A DNA stretch of 36,859 nucleotides from Desulfotomaculum sp. Lineage in GTDB: Bacteria > Bacillota > Desulfotomaculia > Desulfotomaculales > Desulfallaceae. The stretch's first letter is position 1, and the number at the start of each line of letters is the position of its first letter. Positions 24,244 to 31,916 of this stretch are shown piece after piece. Both the position numbers and the translations under genes were made by a program. Location: positions 1-36,859 of the forward strand of contig JAENYQ010000030.1 of the NCBI GenBank assembly GCA_016841675.1, in the 5' to 3' direction. Under the pieces are notes generated by a model. The model had not been told where the DNA came from and made no database searches. It saw only the letters and a list, made by a program, of their open reading frames with translations.

Positions 24244-24927
24244 ATGAAAATTTTACTAGTGGAAGATGATAAAACAATCGCCTCCGGACTTGAATATTCG
24301 CTGCAGCAAGATCACTTTACCACGGTTCACTGCCTTGATGCTAAATCTGCTAAAAAGGTGTTGGCAGAAGAATTAAATCAATTCGCTTTATGCTTGTTCG
24401 ATTTATCACTGCCGGATGGCAGCGGCTATGAATTGTGCCAGATGGTGAAAGAGCGAAGCGATATACCCGTCATTTTTTTAACGGCCATTGATGATGAAGT
24501 TAATGTGGTGATGGGTCTTGACATGGGAGCAGATGATTATATTACCAAACCCTTTCGCATTCGTGAACTTCTTTCGCGGATCAAATCGGTTTTACGGAGA
24601 TACCATAAGCACACTCAGCCCAAAGAGATACTTGAAATAGAAAATGTCCGCATTAATACGCTGGAGGGAAAGGTTTATAAAAATGGGGTTGAAACTATCC
24701 TGACTGCTTTAGAATACCGCTTACTACTTATTTTCGCCAACCATATCGGACAAGTTCTCTCCCGCAATCAGCTTTTAGAGCGGATCTGGGATGTGGCCGG
24801 AGACTTCGTCAATGATAATACATTAACCGTTTACATAAAAAGGTTACGAGAAAAGTTAGAGGACCAGCCGCAAAATCCGACGCTAATCAAAACGGTGCGC
24901 GGTTTAGGCTATAAGGTTGGTGATTAG
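24244..24927 (+). CDS. OmpR-family response regulator
   Basis: This 227-residue protein has a receiver domain with the acidic pocket LLVEDDK, the phospho-acceptor D53 in CLFDLSLPDGSGYEL, and the conserved Lys in DYITKPF. The C-terminal winged helix (about 130-227) ends NDNTLTVYIKRLREKLEDQP, then IKTVRGLGYKV, as in OmpR/PhoB proteins. It pairs with the kinase 1 bp downstream and most likely controls the ABC exporter genes. Three 11-bp-spaced repeats upstream of the ATPase gene (26251-26280) are its probable binding site. Confidence 0.96.
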   Translation: MKILLVEDDKTIASGLEYSLQQDHFTTVHCLDAKSAKKVLAEELNQFALCLFDLSLPDGSGYELCQMVKERSDIPVIFLTAIDDEVNVVMGLDMGADDYITKPFRIRELLSRIKSVLRRYHKHTQPKEILEIENVRINTLEGKVYKNGVETILTALEYRLLLIFANHIGQVLSRNQLLERIWDVAGDFVNDNTLTVYIKRLREKLEDQPQNPTLIKTVRGLGYKVGD

Positions 24928-24928
24928 C

Positions 24929-25930
24929 ATGCTGCGTAATAGAGAGATTCAAATGCTATTATTAACGATGTGCGCGATTAGTTTAGTGGCTATAGCGATA
25001 GCGGCTTTTTTTTCGCTCGCGGCCGCGGTGCTCATTGGCATTACTTCTGTTTTGTTAATTGGCTGCAGCCTGTTATTGACGAGCTGGAGATATCGCGAAC
25101 TAGCCAAGCTTTCCGGCTATTTGCGGCAAATTAGTAGTGGTGATTATGCGCTTGATGTGCGTGATAATCGTGAAGGTGAGCTTAGTATTCTAAAAAACGA
25201 TATTTATAAAGTAACGCTAATGCTGTCGGAGCAGAGCTCACTTTTGCAGCAAGATAAAATCCGGCTCACCGATGCTATTTCTGACATCTCGCATCAGCTT
25301 AAAACCCCGCTAACCTCAATGATGGTGATGGCGGATTTGTTAAGTGATGCTAAATTGACGGTAACAAAAAGAACGGAATTCACCCGCAATATTCTGATTC
25401 AGCTGGAACGGATTGAATGGCTTGTTGCTTCATTATTAAAGCTTGCCAAAATTGATGCCGGCGCTATCCAATTCAAAAAAGATCAGGTAGTAGTGGCAAA
25501 GCTGATGCAAAAAGCGCTGGAGCCGGTTTTGATTCCGATGGACATTAAAGCCCAAACCGTGTCGATAAAAGGTGCCGATACCGTCTCTTTGATTGGTGAT
25601 TTTAATTGGACCGCCGAAGCCTTGATCAATATTTTAAAGAACTGTGTGGAGCACACTGCTGCAGGTGGCGAAATTGCCATATCTTTTGCCGAAAACGCGC
25701 TGTTTACAGAAATTATAGTTGCTGATAACGGGCCAGGCATCACCAAGGAAGATTTACCCTATATTTTTAAACGTTTTTATAAAGGCAAGAATGCCAACGA
25801 AGATAGCATTGGTATTGGCCTGGCTATGGCGCACAGCATTATAACCAGCCAAAATGGCGATATCGATGTGCAAAGTAAGCAAGCCAAGGGCACCCAGTTT
25901 CGGATTAAGTTTTACAAACAGATTATTTGA
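24929..25930 (+). CDS. Intramembrane-sensing histidine kinase (BceS-like)
   Basis: The ATG at 24929 is chosen because the AAGGTTGG site lies inside the end of the regulator gene. The product is 333 residues. Residues 9-52 are two membrane helices with almost no external loop, the layout of intramembrane-sensing kinases that rely on a partner ABC transporter to detect peptide antibiotics. The H-box is DISHQLKTPLTSM with H122. The ATPase domain has NCVEHT, VADNGPGI, IFKRFYKG and GIGLAMAHSI. It probably forms the sensor with the split FtsX-type transporter downstream. Confidence 0.93.
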   Translation: MLRNREIQMLLLTMCAISLVAIAIAAFFSLAAAVLIGITSVLLIGCSLLLTSWRYRELAKLSGYLRQISSGDYALDVRDNREGELSILKNDIYKVTLMLSEQSSLLQQDKIRLTDAISDISHQLKTPLTSMMVMADLLSDAKLTVTKRTEFTRNILIQLERIEWLVASLLKLAKIDAGAIQFKKDQVVVAKLMQKALEPVLIPMDIKAQTVSIKGADTVSLIGDFNWTAEALINILKNCVEHTAAGGEIAISFAENALFTEIIVADNGPGITKEDLPYIFKRFYKGKNANEDSIGIGLAMAHSIITSQNGDIDVQSKQAKGTQFRIKFYKQII

Positions 25931-25958
25931 TAGGCTGTAGATTTTGGTAAGTGGTAGC

Positions 25959-26194
25959 TGTCATTGCTATGAATACACGAACCCTGTCATTCTGAACGCA
26001 GTGAAGAATCTAAAGATCAGATCCTTCGCTACGCTCAGGATGACAAGCTTAATCCTGCAAGGTGAATAATTTTGTCAATTATAAATAACAACCAGTAAGT
26101 CGTATTCATTTATCGTGGTGCGAGTACGCGTGGTAATTCTGAGCGCAGCGAAGAATCTTAAAACCCAGATCCTTCGCTGCGCTCAGGATGACAA
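25959..26194. repeat. Composite intergenic repeat, copy E (full length, reversed)
   Basis: Runs TGTCATTGCTATGAATACAC, CAGATCCTTCGCTACGCTCA, TTTGTCAATTATAAATAACA, ATTTATCGTGGTGCGAGTAC and GAGCGCAGCGAAGAATCTTA, ending CTCAGGATGACAAG. This is the inverted order of copy C. Slightly outside lie AGCTGTCAT (25956-25964) and ATGACAGCT (26211-26219), a 9-bp inverted pair that may be the true ends. It separates the two-component genes from the ABC transporter they would normally adjoin. Confidence 0.87.
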
Positions 26195-26250
26195 GACGCA
26201 ACGCTTTTAGATGACAGCTTCCCTCTGTGGTACACAAAGTGACTAGATTG

Positions 26251-26292
26251 TCACTTAACAGTCACTTAGAAGTCATTTTAGACAGCTATACT
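26251..26292 (+). promoter_or_regulatory. Tandem response-regulator boxes and -10 for the ABC exporter
   Basis: TCACTTA (26251), TCACTTA (26262) and TCATTTTA (26273) are direct repeats at an exact 11-bp period, ending 6 bp before TATACT (26287-26292). Direct repeats of about one helical turn are the classic arrangement for OmpR-family dimers acting as activators at a promoter with no good -35. The regulator at 24244-24927 is the obvious candidate protein. Confidence 0.65.
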
Positions 26293-26326
26293 AAAACTCA
26301 TCACCAACATCATGGAGATTTTACAA

Positions 26327-26971
26327 TTGGAAATTCTACGCACCGAACATCTGTCTAAAATGTATGGCAAAGGCGAAACCGCGGTAAAGGCACTTGATGA
26401 TGTCTCTTTGGCCGTCAATAAAGGTGAATTTATTGCCATTATTGGTCCGTCCGGCTCGGGCAAATCAACGCTTCTGCACATGCTTGGCGGGGTGGACATA
26501 CCGACAGCGGGCCGAGTATTAGTCGATAACACAGACATTTATCAACTTGATGAAACCCAACTAGCCATCTTCAGACGCAGACAAATTGGCCTCATTTATC
26601 AATTTTACAACCTTATACCGGTCCTAACGGTTGAAGAGAATATTACGCTGCCCTTGTTGCTTGATCAACATCAGGTGAATAAGAAACAGTTTGCTGAAAT
26701 CATCAACATCTTGAATCTGCAAGACCGCTTAAACTATCTGCCCAATCAGCTTTCCGGCGGGCAACAGCAAAGGGTCTCCATCGGTAGAGCACTAATTAGT
26801 CACCCGGCCATTATGCTGGCAGACGAGCCAACCGGTAATTTGGATAGTAAGAATAGTAGTGAAATCATCGACTTATTAAAAATGTTTAATAAAACCTATC
26901 ATCAAACCCTAATCATTATTACCCATGATGAACGAATTGCCTTGCAAGCCGACTGTTACCGGTCACTTTAA
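26327..26971 (+). pseudogene. ABC exporter ATPase, 3' end cut off by a transposon
   Basis: TTG at 26327 is preferred over ATG at 26312, because TGGAG (26313-26317) then sits 9 bp upstream and the product starts MEILRTEHLSKMYGKGETAV like its family (BceA/LolD type). The frame is 214 residues. It contains Walker A GPSGSGKST (40-48), the Q-loop YQFYN, signature LSGGQQQR, Walker B MLADEP and the switch His H200. Genuine sequence ends at D209 (base 26953). The transposon then adds CYRSL and a stop. The missing 18 residues lie at 31973-32029. All catalytic motifs survive, so the truncated ATPase might still work. Confidence 0.9.
26949..26953 (+). repeat. Target-site duplication, left copy (CCGAC)
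   Basis: CCGAC immediately precedes the transposon's TG terminus and is repeated exactly after its CA terminus at 31968-31972. The bases one step further out differ, so the duplication is 5 bp. Confidence 0.92.
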
Positions 26972-27013
26972 TGTAGACTATCCGTTCAATTTTTCTCACA
27001 TTAAAATAGACTG
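26954..27013 (+). repeat. Left-end transposase-binding repeats L1 and L2
   Basis: L1 is TCACTTTAATGTAGACTA at 26963-26980 and L2 is TCACATTAAAATAGACTG at 26996-27013, 33 bp apart. They match each other at 14 of 18 positions and match the right-end motifs R1 and R2. Multiple short motifs per end are typical of TnsB/MuA/IstA-type transposase binding. Confidence 0.8.
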
Positions 27014-27031
27014 CAGCACCAATGTTAAGCA

Positions 27032-27070
27032 AAAATCCCTACCAAAATTTAAAATTTTGGTAGGGATTTT
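27032..27070. terminator. 39-bp perfect palindrome just inside the left end
   Basis: The 19-bp arm beginning AAAATCCCTACC (27032-27050) is the exact complement of the arm ending GGTAGGGATTTT (27052-27070), with a single central A. The GC-containing stem flanked by A and T tracts makes it a bidirectional terminator candidate that would block host transcription entering the element. Confidence 0.75.
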
Positions 27071-27114
27071 GTATCTGATGTAAAAATATAAGCAATTAAA
27101 AATAATCATGGGGT

Positions 27115-27169
27115 TGATTAGTCCTCTCTCCTTTTTAGACTTGGCGGTCAAAACAGAGAGGACTAATCA
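27115..27169. promoter_or_regulatory. Perfect 15-bp inverted repeat before the first transposon gene
   Basis: TGATTAGTCCTCTCT (27115-27129) and AGAGAGGACTAATCA (27155-27169) are exact complements around a 25-base loop. It lies 11 bp ahead of the ATG at 27180. It could be an operator, an attenuator hairpin, or a structure that limits translation, since the next gene lacks a normal ribosome binding site. Confidence 0.6.
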
Positions 27170-27179
27170 CTAAATAAAC

Positions 27180-27911
27180 ATGAAAATTATAACACTTTTT
27201 GCGCCGGCACGCAAAACCTGGACAGAAGCGAAATTTAAGAATACAAATATAGAAATCGGCCTTTGCCCTGCCTGTGCATCAATTAACACATTGCAATATT
27301 TATTTACCTGTAGTCAGTGGCGCTGGGACATTGAGATTCCCGAAAACTGGACATTCGGCGTATGGGACCAGGTAAAGTTACTACCTGTACGAGTACCACT
27401 ACCGGTATATTGCTGCACAGCATGTGCACTGCAAATAAAAATATTCCCCTCTTTTTGCCTGCGCGGTACCACATTAACCATACAAGCCCTGGCATTTATC
27501 GGCTTTGTGTACGAAACCACAGAACTTACCTGGCGTGATTTGCCCGAGATGCTATGTGACGCCAACAACAAAATAGCCCATAGCACCCTATACAAAGCCG
27601 TACATAGTGCAGGTAAACTCATGGCAACAGAGCAGGAAATACAAAAACTGCACTTAAAACACTTACCATCAAACAACCCAGATCAATCAAACCCGCCTTC
27701 ACTATGGCCCCCACCAAAATCCATATTCACATACACAGTTGCCCGGGAAAAAGGGATACGCATGTTTTTAACAAATCTACTGCCGGGTAAATTAATACGC
27801 TTAAACTTCCAGGCATACTTTTACCGCTATATCAACTTCCTAAACCGCATATTTGCTGCGTGGAATAAAGCCATAAACAATATCTATAGCAAGCTAAAAA
27901 CAAGCCCATAA
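27180..27911 (+). CDS. DUF6431-like zinc-ribbon protein of the transposon
   Basis: This 243-residue protein has a split zinc ribbon: C29-P-A-C32 near the N-terminus and C79-T-A-C82, followed by the aromatic/hydrophobic stretch LQIKIFPSFCLRG. This is the layout of the DUF6431 family often annotated beside such transposases. A helical segment (TELTWRDLPEMLCDANNKIA, then STLYKAVHSAG) is probably helix-turn-helix. The C-terminal 60 residues are basic and aromatic. A zinc-ribbon plus helix-turn-helix recalls TniQ/TnsD target-site proteins, so target selection is a reasonable guess, not a demonstration. No good ribosome binding site precedes the ATG; AGAGAGGA is 17 bp away inside the inverted repeat. 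Confidence 0.7.
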   Translation: MKIITLFAPARKTWTEAKFKNTNIEIGLCPACASINTLQYLFTCSQWRWDIEIPENWTFGVWDQVKLLPVRVPLPVYCCTACALQIKIFPSFCLRGTTLTIQALAFIGFVYETTELTWRDLPEMLCDANNKIAHSTLYKAVHSAGKLMATEQEIQKLHLKHLPSNNPDQSNPPSLWPPPKSIFTYTVAREKGIRMFLTNLLPGKLIRLNFQAYFYRYINFLNRIFAAWNKAINNIYSKLKTSP

Positions 27912-27966
27912 AACATATGTTCTTAAGGAATATCCCCATAATACAAAAGAAACACTTTACAGCCTA

Positions 27967-28046
27967 CCCTCCCTATTAAAATGGAACTAACCGGCAACAA
28001 AAACCACATGGCTAAAATCCGCCAAGATTTAGCCATCAAGGGAGGG
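27967..28046 (+). promoter_or_regulatory. Leader structure that could mask the parB-like ribosome binding site
   Basis: CCCTCCCT (27967-27974) is perfectly complementary to AGGGAGGG (28039-28046), which contains the ribosome binding site of the ParB-like gene. Inside, ATGGCTAAA pairs with TTTAGCCAT (28027-28035 side) as an inner stem. The nested arrangement would hide the start region unless opened. Confidence 0.45.
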
Positions 28047-28053
28047 AAAATGT

Positions 28054-28944
28054 ATGGAAAGTACACCCACTACCAACAAGGACAGCCCATCAGCCGGAGT
28101 CGTCTTAGCTTTGCCATGCCACAAACTAGTGGATAACCCCCTGCGCATGGAATATTACAACCAGACGCACCTGGCCGGGCTAACAGCTTCCATCAAAGAA
28201 AACGGTCTTTTAGAACCCATTTTAGTACACCCCCAAGAAGACGAGCAATACTACATCTTAAGCGGCCATTACCGTGTCCGAGCTGTGCGCAGGCTAAAGC
28301 AAAAACAAATATTATGCCGTGTCTGCCACTTTGACCAGCGCACCGCTATGGTCATCTACTGCACCCAAAGCCTTCTAACCAGGGCTCCCAGCGCCATAGA
28401 AGAAGCCTACATGATGGTAGCATTAATAAAAGCAGGCTTTAACATGAGCCAGGTAGGTGGGCTTTGGGGCCGCAGTAAATCCTGGGTTAGTCGCCGCATC
28501 AAACTATTAAATGCCCTGGATCCGCAAATAAAAGAAGAACTGGGTCAGGGAAATTTAAGGCCACGCCTGGCCCAGGAATTAGCCCGGTTGCCCCAGGGCA
28601 ACGAACAGGCCAGGGTGCTGGAGCTTATCCGCCAGTATCACTTAAACAAAGCAAATACCGCCCAATTAGTCGACTGGTGGCTTAGCGCCACGGAAACTGA
28701 GCGTTGCCGGTTGGAAGAGACAGGTGGATTCCCATTACCTGAATTCGGGGAAAAATTCGTGACCAGTCAATCACCCGGCGCATATATGGCTGCTTCCCTT
28801 AACCGCTGCACGCTAATTGTGGACGATCTGACAGTGTTTTTAGCCAAGCAAGCCAGACCCTTTAGCTGGTGGCCTAAAGATTCATACCGGTCCTTTCTGG
28901 CCGCAGTGGATACCCTTAGCGGGTTTTGCCCCCAAAAGAGGTAA
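28054..28944 (+). CDS. ParB/Spo0J-like protein of the transposon
   Basis: This 296-residue protein has a ParB N-terminal nuclease-like domain: LTASIKENGLLEPILVHPQE and the box ILSGHYRVRAVRRLKQ (residues 68-83), the counterpart of the GERRxRA motif. A ParB-type helix-turn-helix region follows (about 120-175), with GFNMSQVGGLWGRSKSWVSR and LRPRLAQELARLPQG. ParB N-domains bind CTP and DNA-clamp in chromosome segregation. No ParA is present, and the gene ends 4 bp before the transposase ATG, so it is more likely a DNA-binding partner of transposition. GGAGG at 28041-28045 is 8 bp from the ATG. Confidence 0.88.
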   Translation: MESTPTTNKDSPSAGVVLALPCHKLVDNPLRMEYYNQTHLAGLTASIKENGLLEPILVHPQEDEQYYILSGHYRVRAVRRLKQKQILCRVCHFDQRTAMVIYCTQSLLTRAPSAIEEAYMMVALIKAGFNMSQVGGLWGRSKSWVSRRIKLLNALDPQIKEELGQGNLRPRLAQELARLPQGNEQARVLELIRQYHLNKANTAQLVDWWLSATETERCRLEETGGFPLPEFGEKFVTSQSPGAYMAASLNRCTLIVDDLTVFLAKQARPFSWWPKDSYRSFLAAVDTLSGFCPQKR

Positions 28945-28948
28945 TATC

Positions 28949-30682
28949 ATGCGCCGACTTTATCACCAACGGCTGGAGAAAAAGGCATTTAAAATGGCGA
29001 TTGTATTAATGATCCGAGATTTACCGCCTCAAGAACGCTCTCGCCGGATAGATGAGCTAACTAAACAACAGTTCGATATTCCCTATTCCGGCAAAAAAAC
29101 ATTAAGCCGGGCGGTAATATACCGCTGGTTAAAACAATATGCCCAGTCTACTGACCCGGTAGGCATACTAATGCCTAAAGAGCGTTCGGACAGGAACAAA
29201 TTCAGAACCCTAACCGAGGGACAAAAGAACGCACTGCTGCGCTGGCGCTATGATAACGTCTATCGTACCGTCAGCCAATTGCGTGAAGAATTGCTGGCCC
29301 ATGCATCCACCGCCAAGTCGGTACCATCCGAATCTACCATTGCCAGGTTTTTAAGATCAGTTAACCTGGACAAGAAAACCCTTTTATCAAAAGATACTCC
29401 AGGGGCTAAAGTACGTCTGGCCTATGAGGCGCCCTACCCGCAATATCTCTGGCTTGCCGATACCAAAGGGCCAAACCTTTACGTATTGGATCCGGATGAC
29501 CCTGACAAGGTAAGGCTGGCCAAACTAATACTTTTCTTAGACGATCATTCCAGGTATGTGGTCGCAGCTAGCTACTTTTTTCAGGAAAATGAAATAACCG
29601 TGATGCTGCTATTTCGCCAGGCCATATCAATTTATGGCGTACCGAATAGTTTGTATGTAGATCGGGGTAGTCCCTACATGGGTAAATCCCTTAAAAGGGC
29701 GGCTACTATCCTGGGCTGTCACATAAAACACACTAAAAAAAGGGATGCCGCTGCGAAAGGAAAGGTTGAAAAAGGCCTACGCCTCTTTTATGAACACCTG
29801 GAAAGTGAACTGGCTTTGCATAAGCCACCCCTTACCATTGGCCAGGCCAATGAATATCTAGCAGCATTAATCGGCCAGGATTATCACCGCCGTATACACT
29901 CATCCACCGGCCAAACACCACAAGAAAGGTTTTTTGGCTTTCCCCAAGAGTACCGCCGGTTTGTATCTAAAAATGCGCTGGCTATGGTGTTCTTGCCTAG
30001 AGCCAGGTCCCGGGTTTCTAAAGTAGGGTTGATCCACATTAACAATCTGCAGTATCTGGTGCCCAGTGCAAGCCTGTATGACCGGTGGGTGGATGTACGC
30101 TACGACCCGCAGGAGCGCTCCCGGGTGCACTGCTGGCATGAAGATCAGTACTACGGTGAGGCGCATCTATTTTTGCCGGAAAACGATTATCTAAAGCGGC
30201 AGGAGTTAATGGAGAAATTGAAAGAGGTACCGGAAATCACTATACCGCCTGTGACCGAGGTACCGCTGTATAGCCATTTGGAACGCCAGCTCGCAGCCCA
30301 CCGTTTGGAGATTGAGGAAACAGATATAAATAATGCGCTGGCTTTAGTTAAGGCCAAGAAGGAACATGTCAAAGCTGCTTTGCTCAAGGTTTCCCAAACA
30401 GCTTTGGAAACTGCCGAAACTGCCGGTACTGCCGGACATATTGGCATTACTGATCATAGCAATGAGTTTGGTGTGGACAGTTTCACACATCTTTTAGCGG
30501 TGCTGTTAAAAAGAACCTTGGATGCCCATGACCGGTTGTCTATTCACACAGTCTGGCGGACTTATGGCCCTTTTAGTGAGGAGTTGGTAAGACAAACGGT
30601 AGGGCAGCTTTTAGGGGATGGGCATCCTGTCTCAAACCTGGCGGGCTATCTTGAGGCCATCAGGTTAGCTGTGTTGAAGTAA
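28949..30682 (+). CDS. DD35E transposase (Mu/TnsB/rve-type integrase core)
   Basis: This 577-residue protein has a helical/HTH N-terminus (residues 1-150; KKTLSRAVIYRWLKQYAQS, SESTIARFLRS), then an RNase-H-like core. The catalytic triad is D171 (LADTKG), D238 (LYVDRGSPYM) and E274 (KGKVEKGLR), with exactly 35 residues between the second Asp and the Glu. RRIHSSTGQTPQERFFGF is the usual post-core motif. A beta-barrel domain (about 345-400) and a Lys/Glu-rich tail follow, as in TnsB and MuA. It cuts and joins the transposon ends and should bind the 18-bp end motifs. It is translated from an ATG 4 bp after the parB-like stop. Confidence 0.94.
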   Translation: MRRLYHQRLEKKAFKMAIVLMIRDLPPQERSRRIDELTKQQFDIPYSGKKTLSRAVIYRWLKQYAQSTDPVGILMPKERSDRNKFRTLTEGQKNALLRWRYDNVYRTVSQLREELLAHASTAKSVPSESTIARFLRSVNLDKKTLLSKDTPGAKVRLAYEAPYPQYLWLADTKGPNLYVLDPDDPDKVRLAKLILFLDDHSRYVVAASYFFQENEITVMLLFRQAISIYGVPNSLYVDRGSPYMGKSLKRAATILGCHIKHTKKRDAAAKGKVEKGLRLFYEHLESELALHKPPLTIGQANEYLAALIGQDYHRRIHSSTGQTPQERFFGFPQEYRRFVSKNALAMVFLPRARSRVSKVGLIHINNLQYLVPSASLYDRWVDVRYDPQERSRVHCWHEDQYYGEAHLFLPENDYLKRQELMEKLKEVPEITIPPVTEVPLYSHLERQLAAHRLEIEETDINNALALVKAKKEHVKAALLKVSQTALETAETAGTAGHIGITDHSNEFGVDSFTHLLAVLLKRTLDAHDRLSIHTVWRTYGPFSEELVRQTVGQLLGDGHPVSNLAGYLEAIRLAVLK

Positions 30683-30716
30683 TTTATTCAAATAATGTGA
30701 AAGGATGGGGATAACA

Positions 30717-31565
30717 ATGTCTATGTCTAATGCTATTGATGAGTTAGTGACTAAAACTTTTCTGGAATACTGGGGGTTTAGGCAGCTTCCTTTCCCTAAA
30801 GTTGCCCAGCCGGATAACACTTTTACGGATAGCCGGATTGAAGATGCTTTAAAGCGGCTGATGCAGCTTCTTTCCAGCAGGGAAATCGGCGTGGTGGTAG
30901 GTGAGGCGGGTACGGGGAAAAGTACTTTACTTGATATTTTGTTAAACAGGGTATCCAATACCCGCTACCGGGTCATTCATCTGCCTATACCCCAGGCCAA
31001 GCCAAGGGAACTTTACCGGGCTATTGCCGCTGCTGTAGGGGTGAATACGTCCTGGTTTGGGGCTGATGCACTGAAGGTGGTGGACCTTTTGACTTATTCA
31101 TATTTAGAGTCGGGTCGCCCCAACCTGGTGTTGATTGATGAAGCGCATGTATTAACACCAGCTTGCTTAAATGAGTTACGTCTTTTAACCAACGCTACTG
31201 TAAAGCATGAGGCTGTTATCACCCTGGTACTTTTAGGCCAGCCGTCTTTGGCTTCAACTTTAAAGCTGCCAGCTATGATTCCGCTGGCCCAGAGGATTGG
31301 GGCCTGGGTTGCTCTGGGGGGGTTATCTGAGGATGAAGCGATGTTGTATCTGGACTGGCAGCTTAAAGCTGCCGGCAGACAAGCTGATATTTTCTCCCCA
31401 GGTGCCAAAATGGCTATTTTCCGCTGCTCTGGAGGTGTGCCGCGTATGATTAACCGGCTGGCTCTGGAGTGCTTAAATGAGGGTTGTTTGGAGGGTGCCA
31501 AGGTTATTACAGAGGAGCTCTTTGCTCATGTATGCAAAAATTTGGGCCCACATTTGACAAATTAA
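30717..31565 (+). CDS. ExeA/TnsC-like AAA ATPase of the transposon
   Basis: The ATG at 30717 has AAGGATGGGG at 30701-30710; an in-frame ATG at 30705 lies inside that site. The product is 282 residues. It opens with the ExeA-type EYWGFRQLPFPKVAQPDNTF. Walker A is GEAGTGKST (62-70), Walker B is LVLIDEAHVL (DEAH at 141-144), and the sensor region LVLLGQPSLASTLKLPAMIP and GGVPRMINRLALECL follow. ExeA-type ATPases in transposons act like TnsC, MuB or IstB: ATP-dependent filaments that choose the target and activate the transposase. It follows the transposase by 34 bp. Confidence 0.92.
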   Translation: MSMSNAIDELVTKTFLEYWGFRQLPFPKVAQPDNTFTDSRIEDALKRLMQLLSSREIGVVVGEAGTGKSTLLDILLNRVSNTRYRVIHLPIPQAKPRELYRAIAAAVGVNTSWFGADALKVVDLLTYSYLESGRPNLVLIDEAHVLTPACLNELRLLTNATVKHEAVITLVLLGQPSLASTLKLPAMIPLAQRIGAWVALGGLSEDEAMLYLDWQLKAAGRQADIFSPGAKMAIFRCSGGVPRMINRLALECLNEGCLEGAKVITEELFAHVCKNLGPHLTN

Positions 31566-31582
31566 TTTGTGGAGGAATAGGT

Positions 31583-31840
31583 ATGCGTTTTGAAAGAGGT
31601 TTGGAAGCTTATTTTAGCACGACCGGTTTCATTGATTTATTACCGCTGGCACTAAGTTTAGCCGATCAGGCAGGCTATGGGGAGGGTGAGATTATTGAGG
31701 CCATATGTAAAGTGGCTGATAAACACAGGGTATATCCACCCAGAATAAACAGAACAGCTTGGTTTGCCAGGGTTTTTCAAGAAAAGCTGGATGAGGCAAG
31801 GGCTGATATTCTAAGGAGAAATTATTTGCGGAATTCGTAG
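31583..31840 (+). CDS. Small transposon-encoded protein, function unknown
   Basis: The ATG at 31583 has GGAGG at 31571-31575 and gives 85 residues beginning MRFERGLEAYFSTTGFIDLL. It is basic and mostly helical, with GEIIEAICKVADKHRVYPP in the middle and a tail rich in Arg (RVFQEKLDEARADILRRNYL). No motif is recognised. It is the last gene of the transposon, 17 bp after the ATPase gene, so it is part of the same operon. A DNA-binding accessory or immunity factor is possible (inference). Confidence 0.75.
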   Translation: MRFERGLEAYFSTTGFIDLLPLALSLADQAGYGEGEIIEAICKVADKHRVYPPRINRTAWFARVFQEKLDEARADILRRNYLRNS

Positions 31841-31849
31841 TGTGTATTT

Positions 31850-31886
31850 AGCCAGTTACCTTTCTTCGGGGGAGCTGGCTTTTCTG
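31850..31886 (+). terminator. Terminator at the right side of the transposon
   Basis: AGCCAG (31850-31855) pairs with CTGGCT (31875-31880), with a partly paired interior, followed by TTTTCTGTTT. It lies 10 bp after the last transposon gene and would stop transcripts before they reach the ABC permease. Confidence 0.7.
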
Positions 31887-31916
31887 TTTATGGACTGACT
31901 GACGGACTGACTGAAT

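Noticed and set aside
28054-31565. Plasmid partition or replication module suggested by ParB plus ATPase
   Set aside because: The ATPase is ExeA/TnsC-like, not ParA, and the genes lie between transposon termini with a DD35E transposase.
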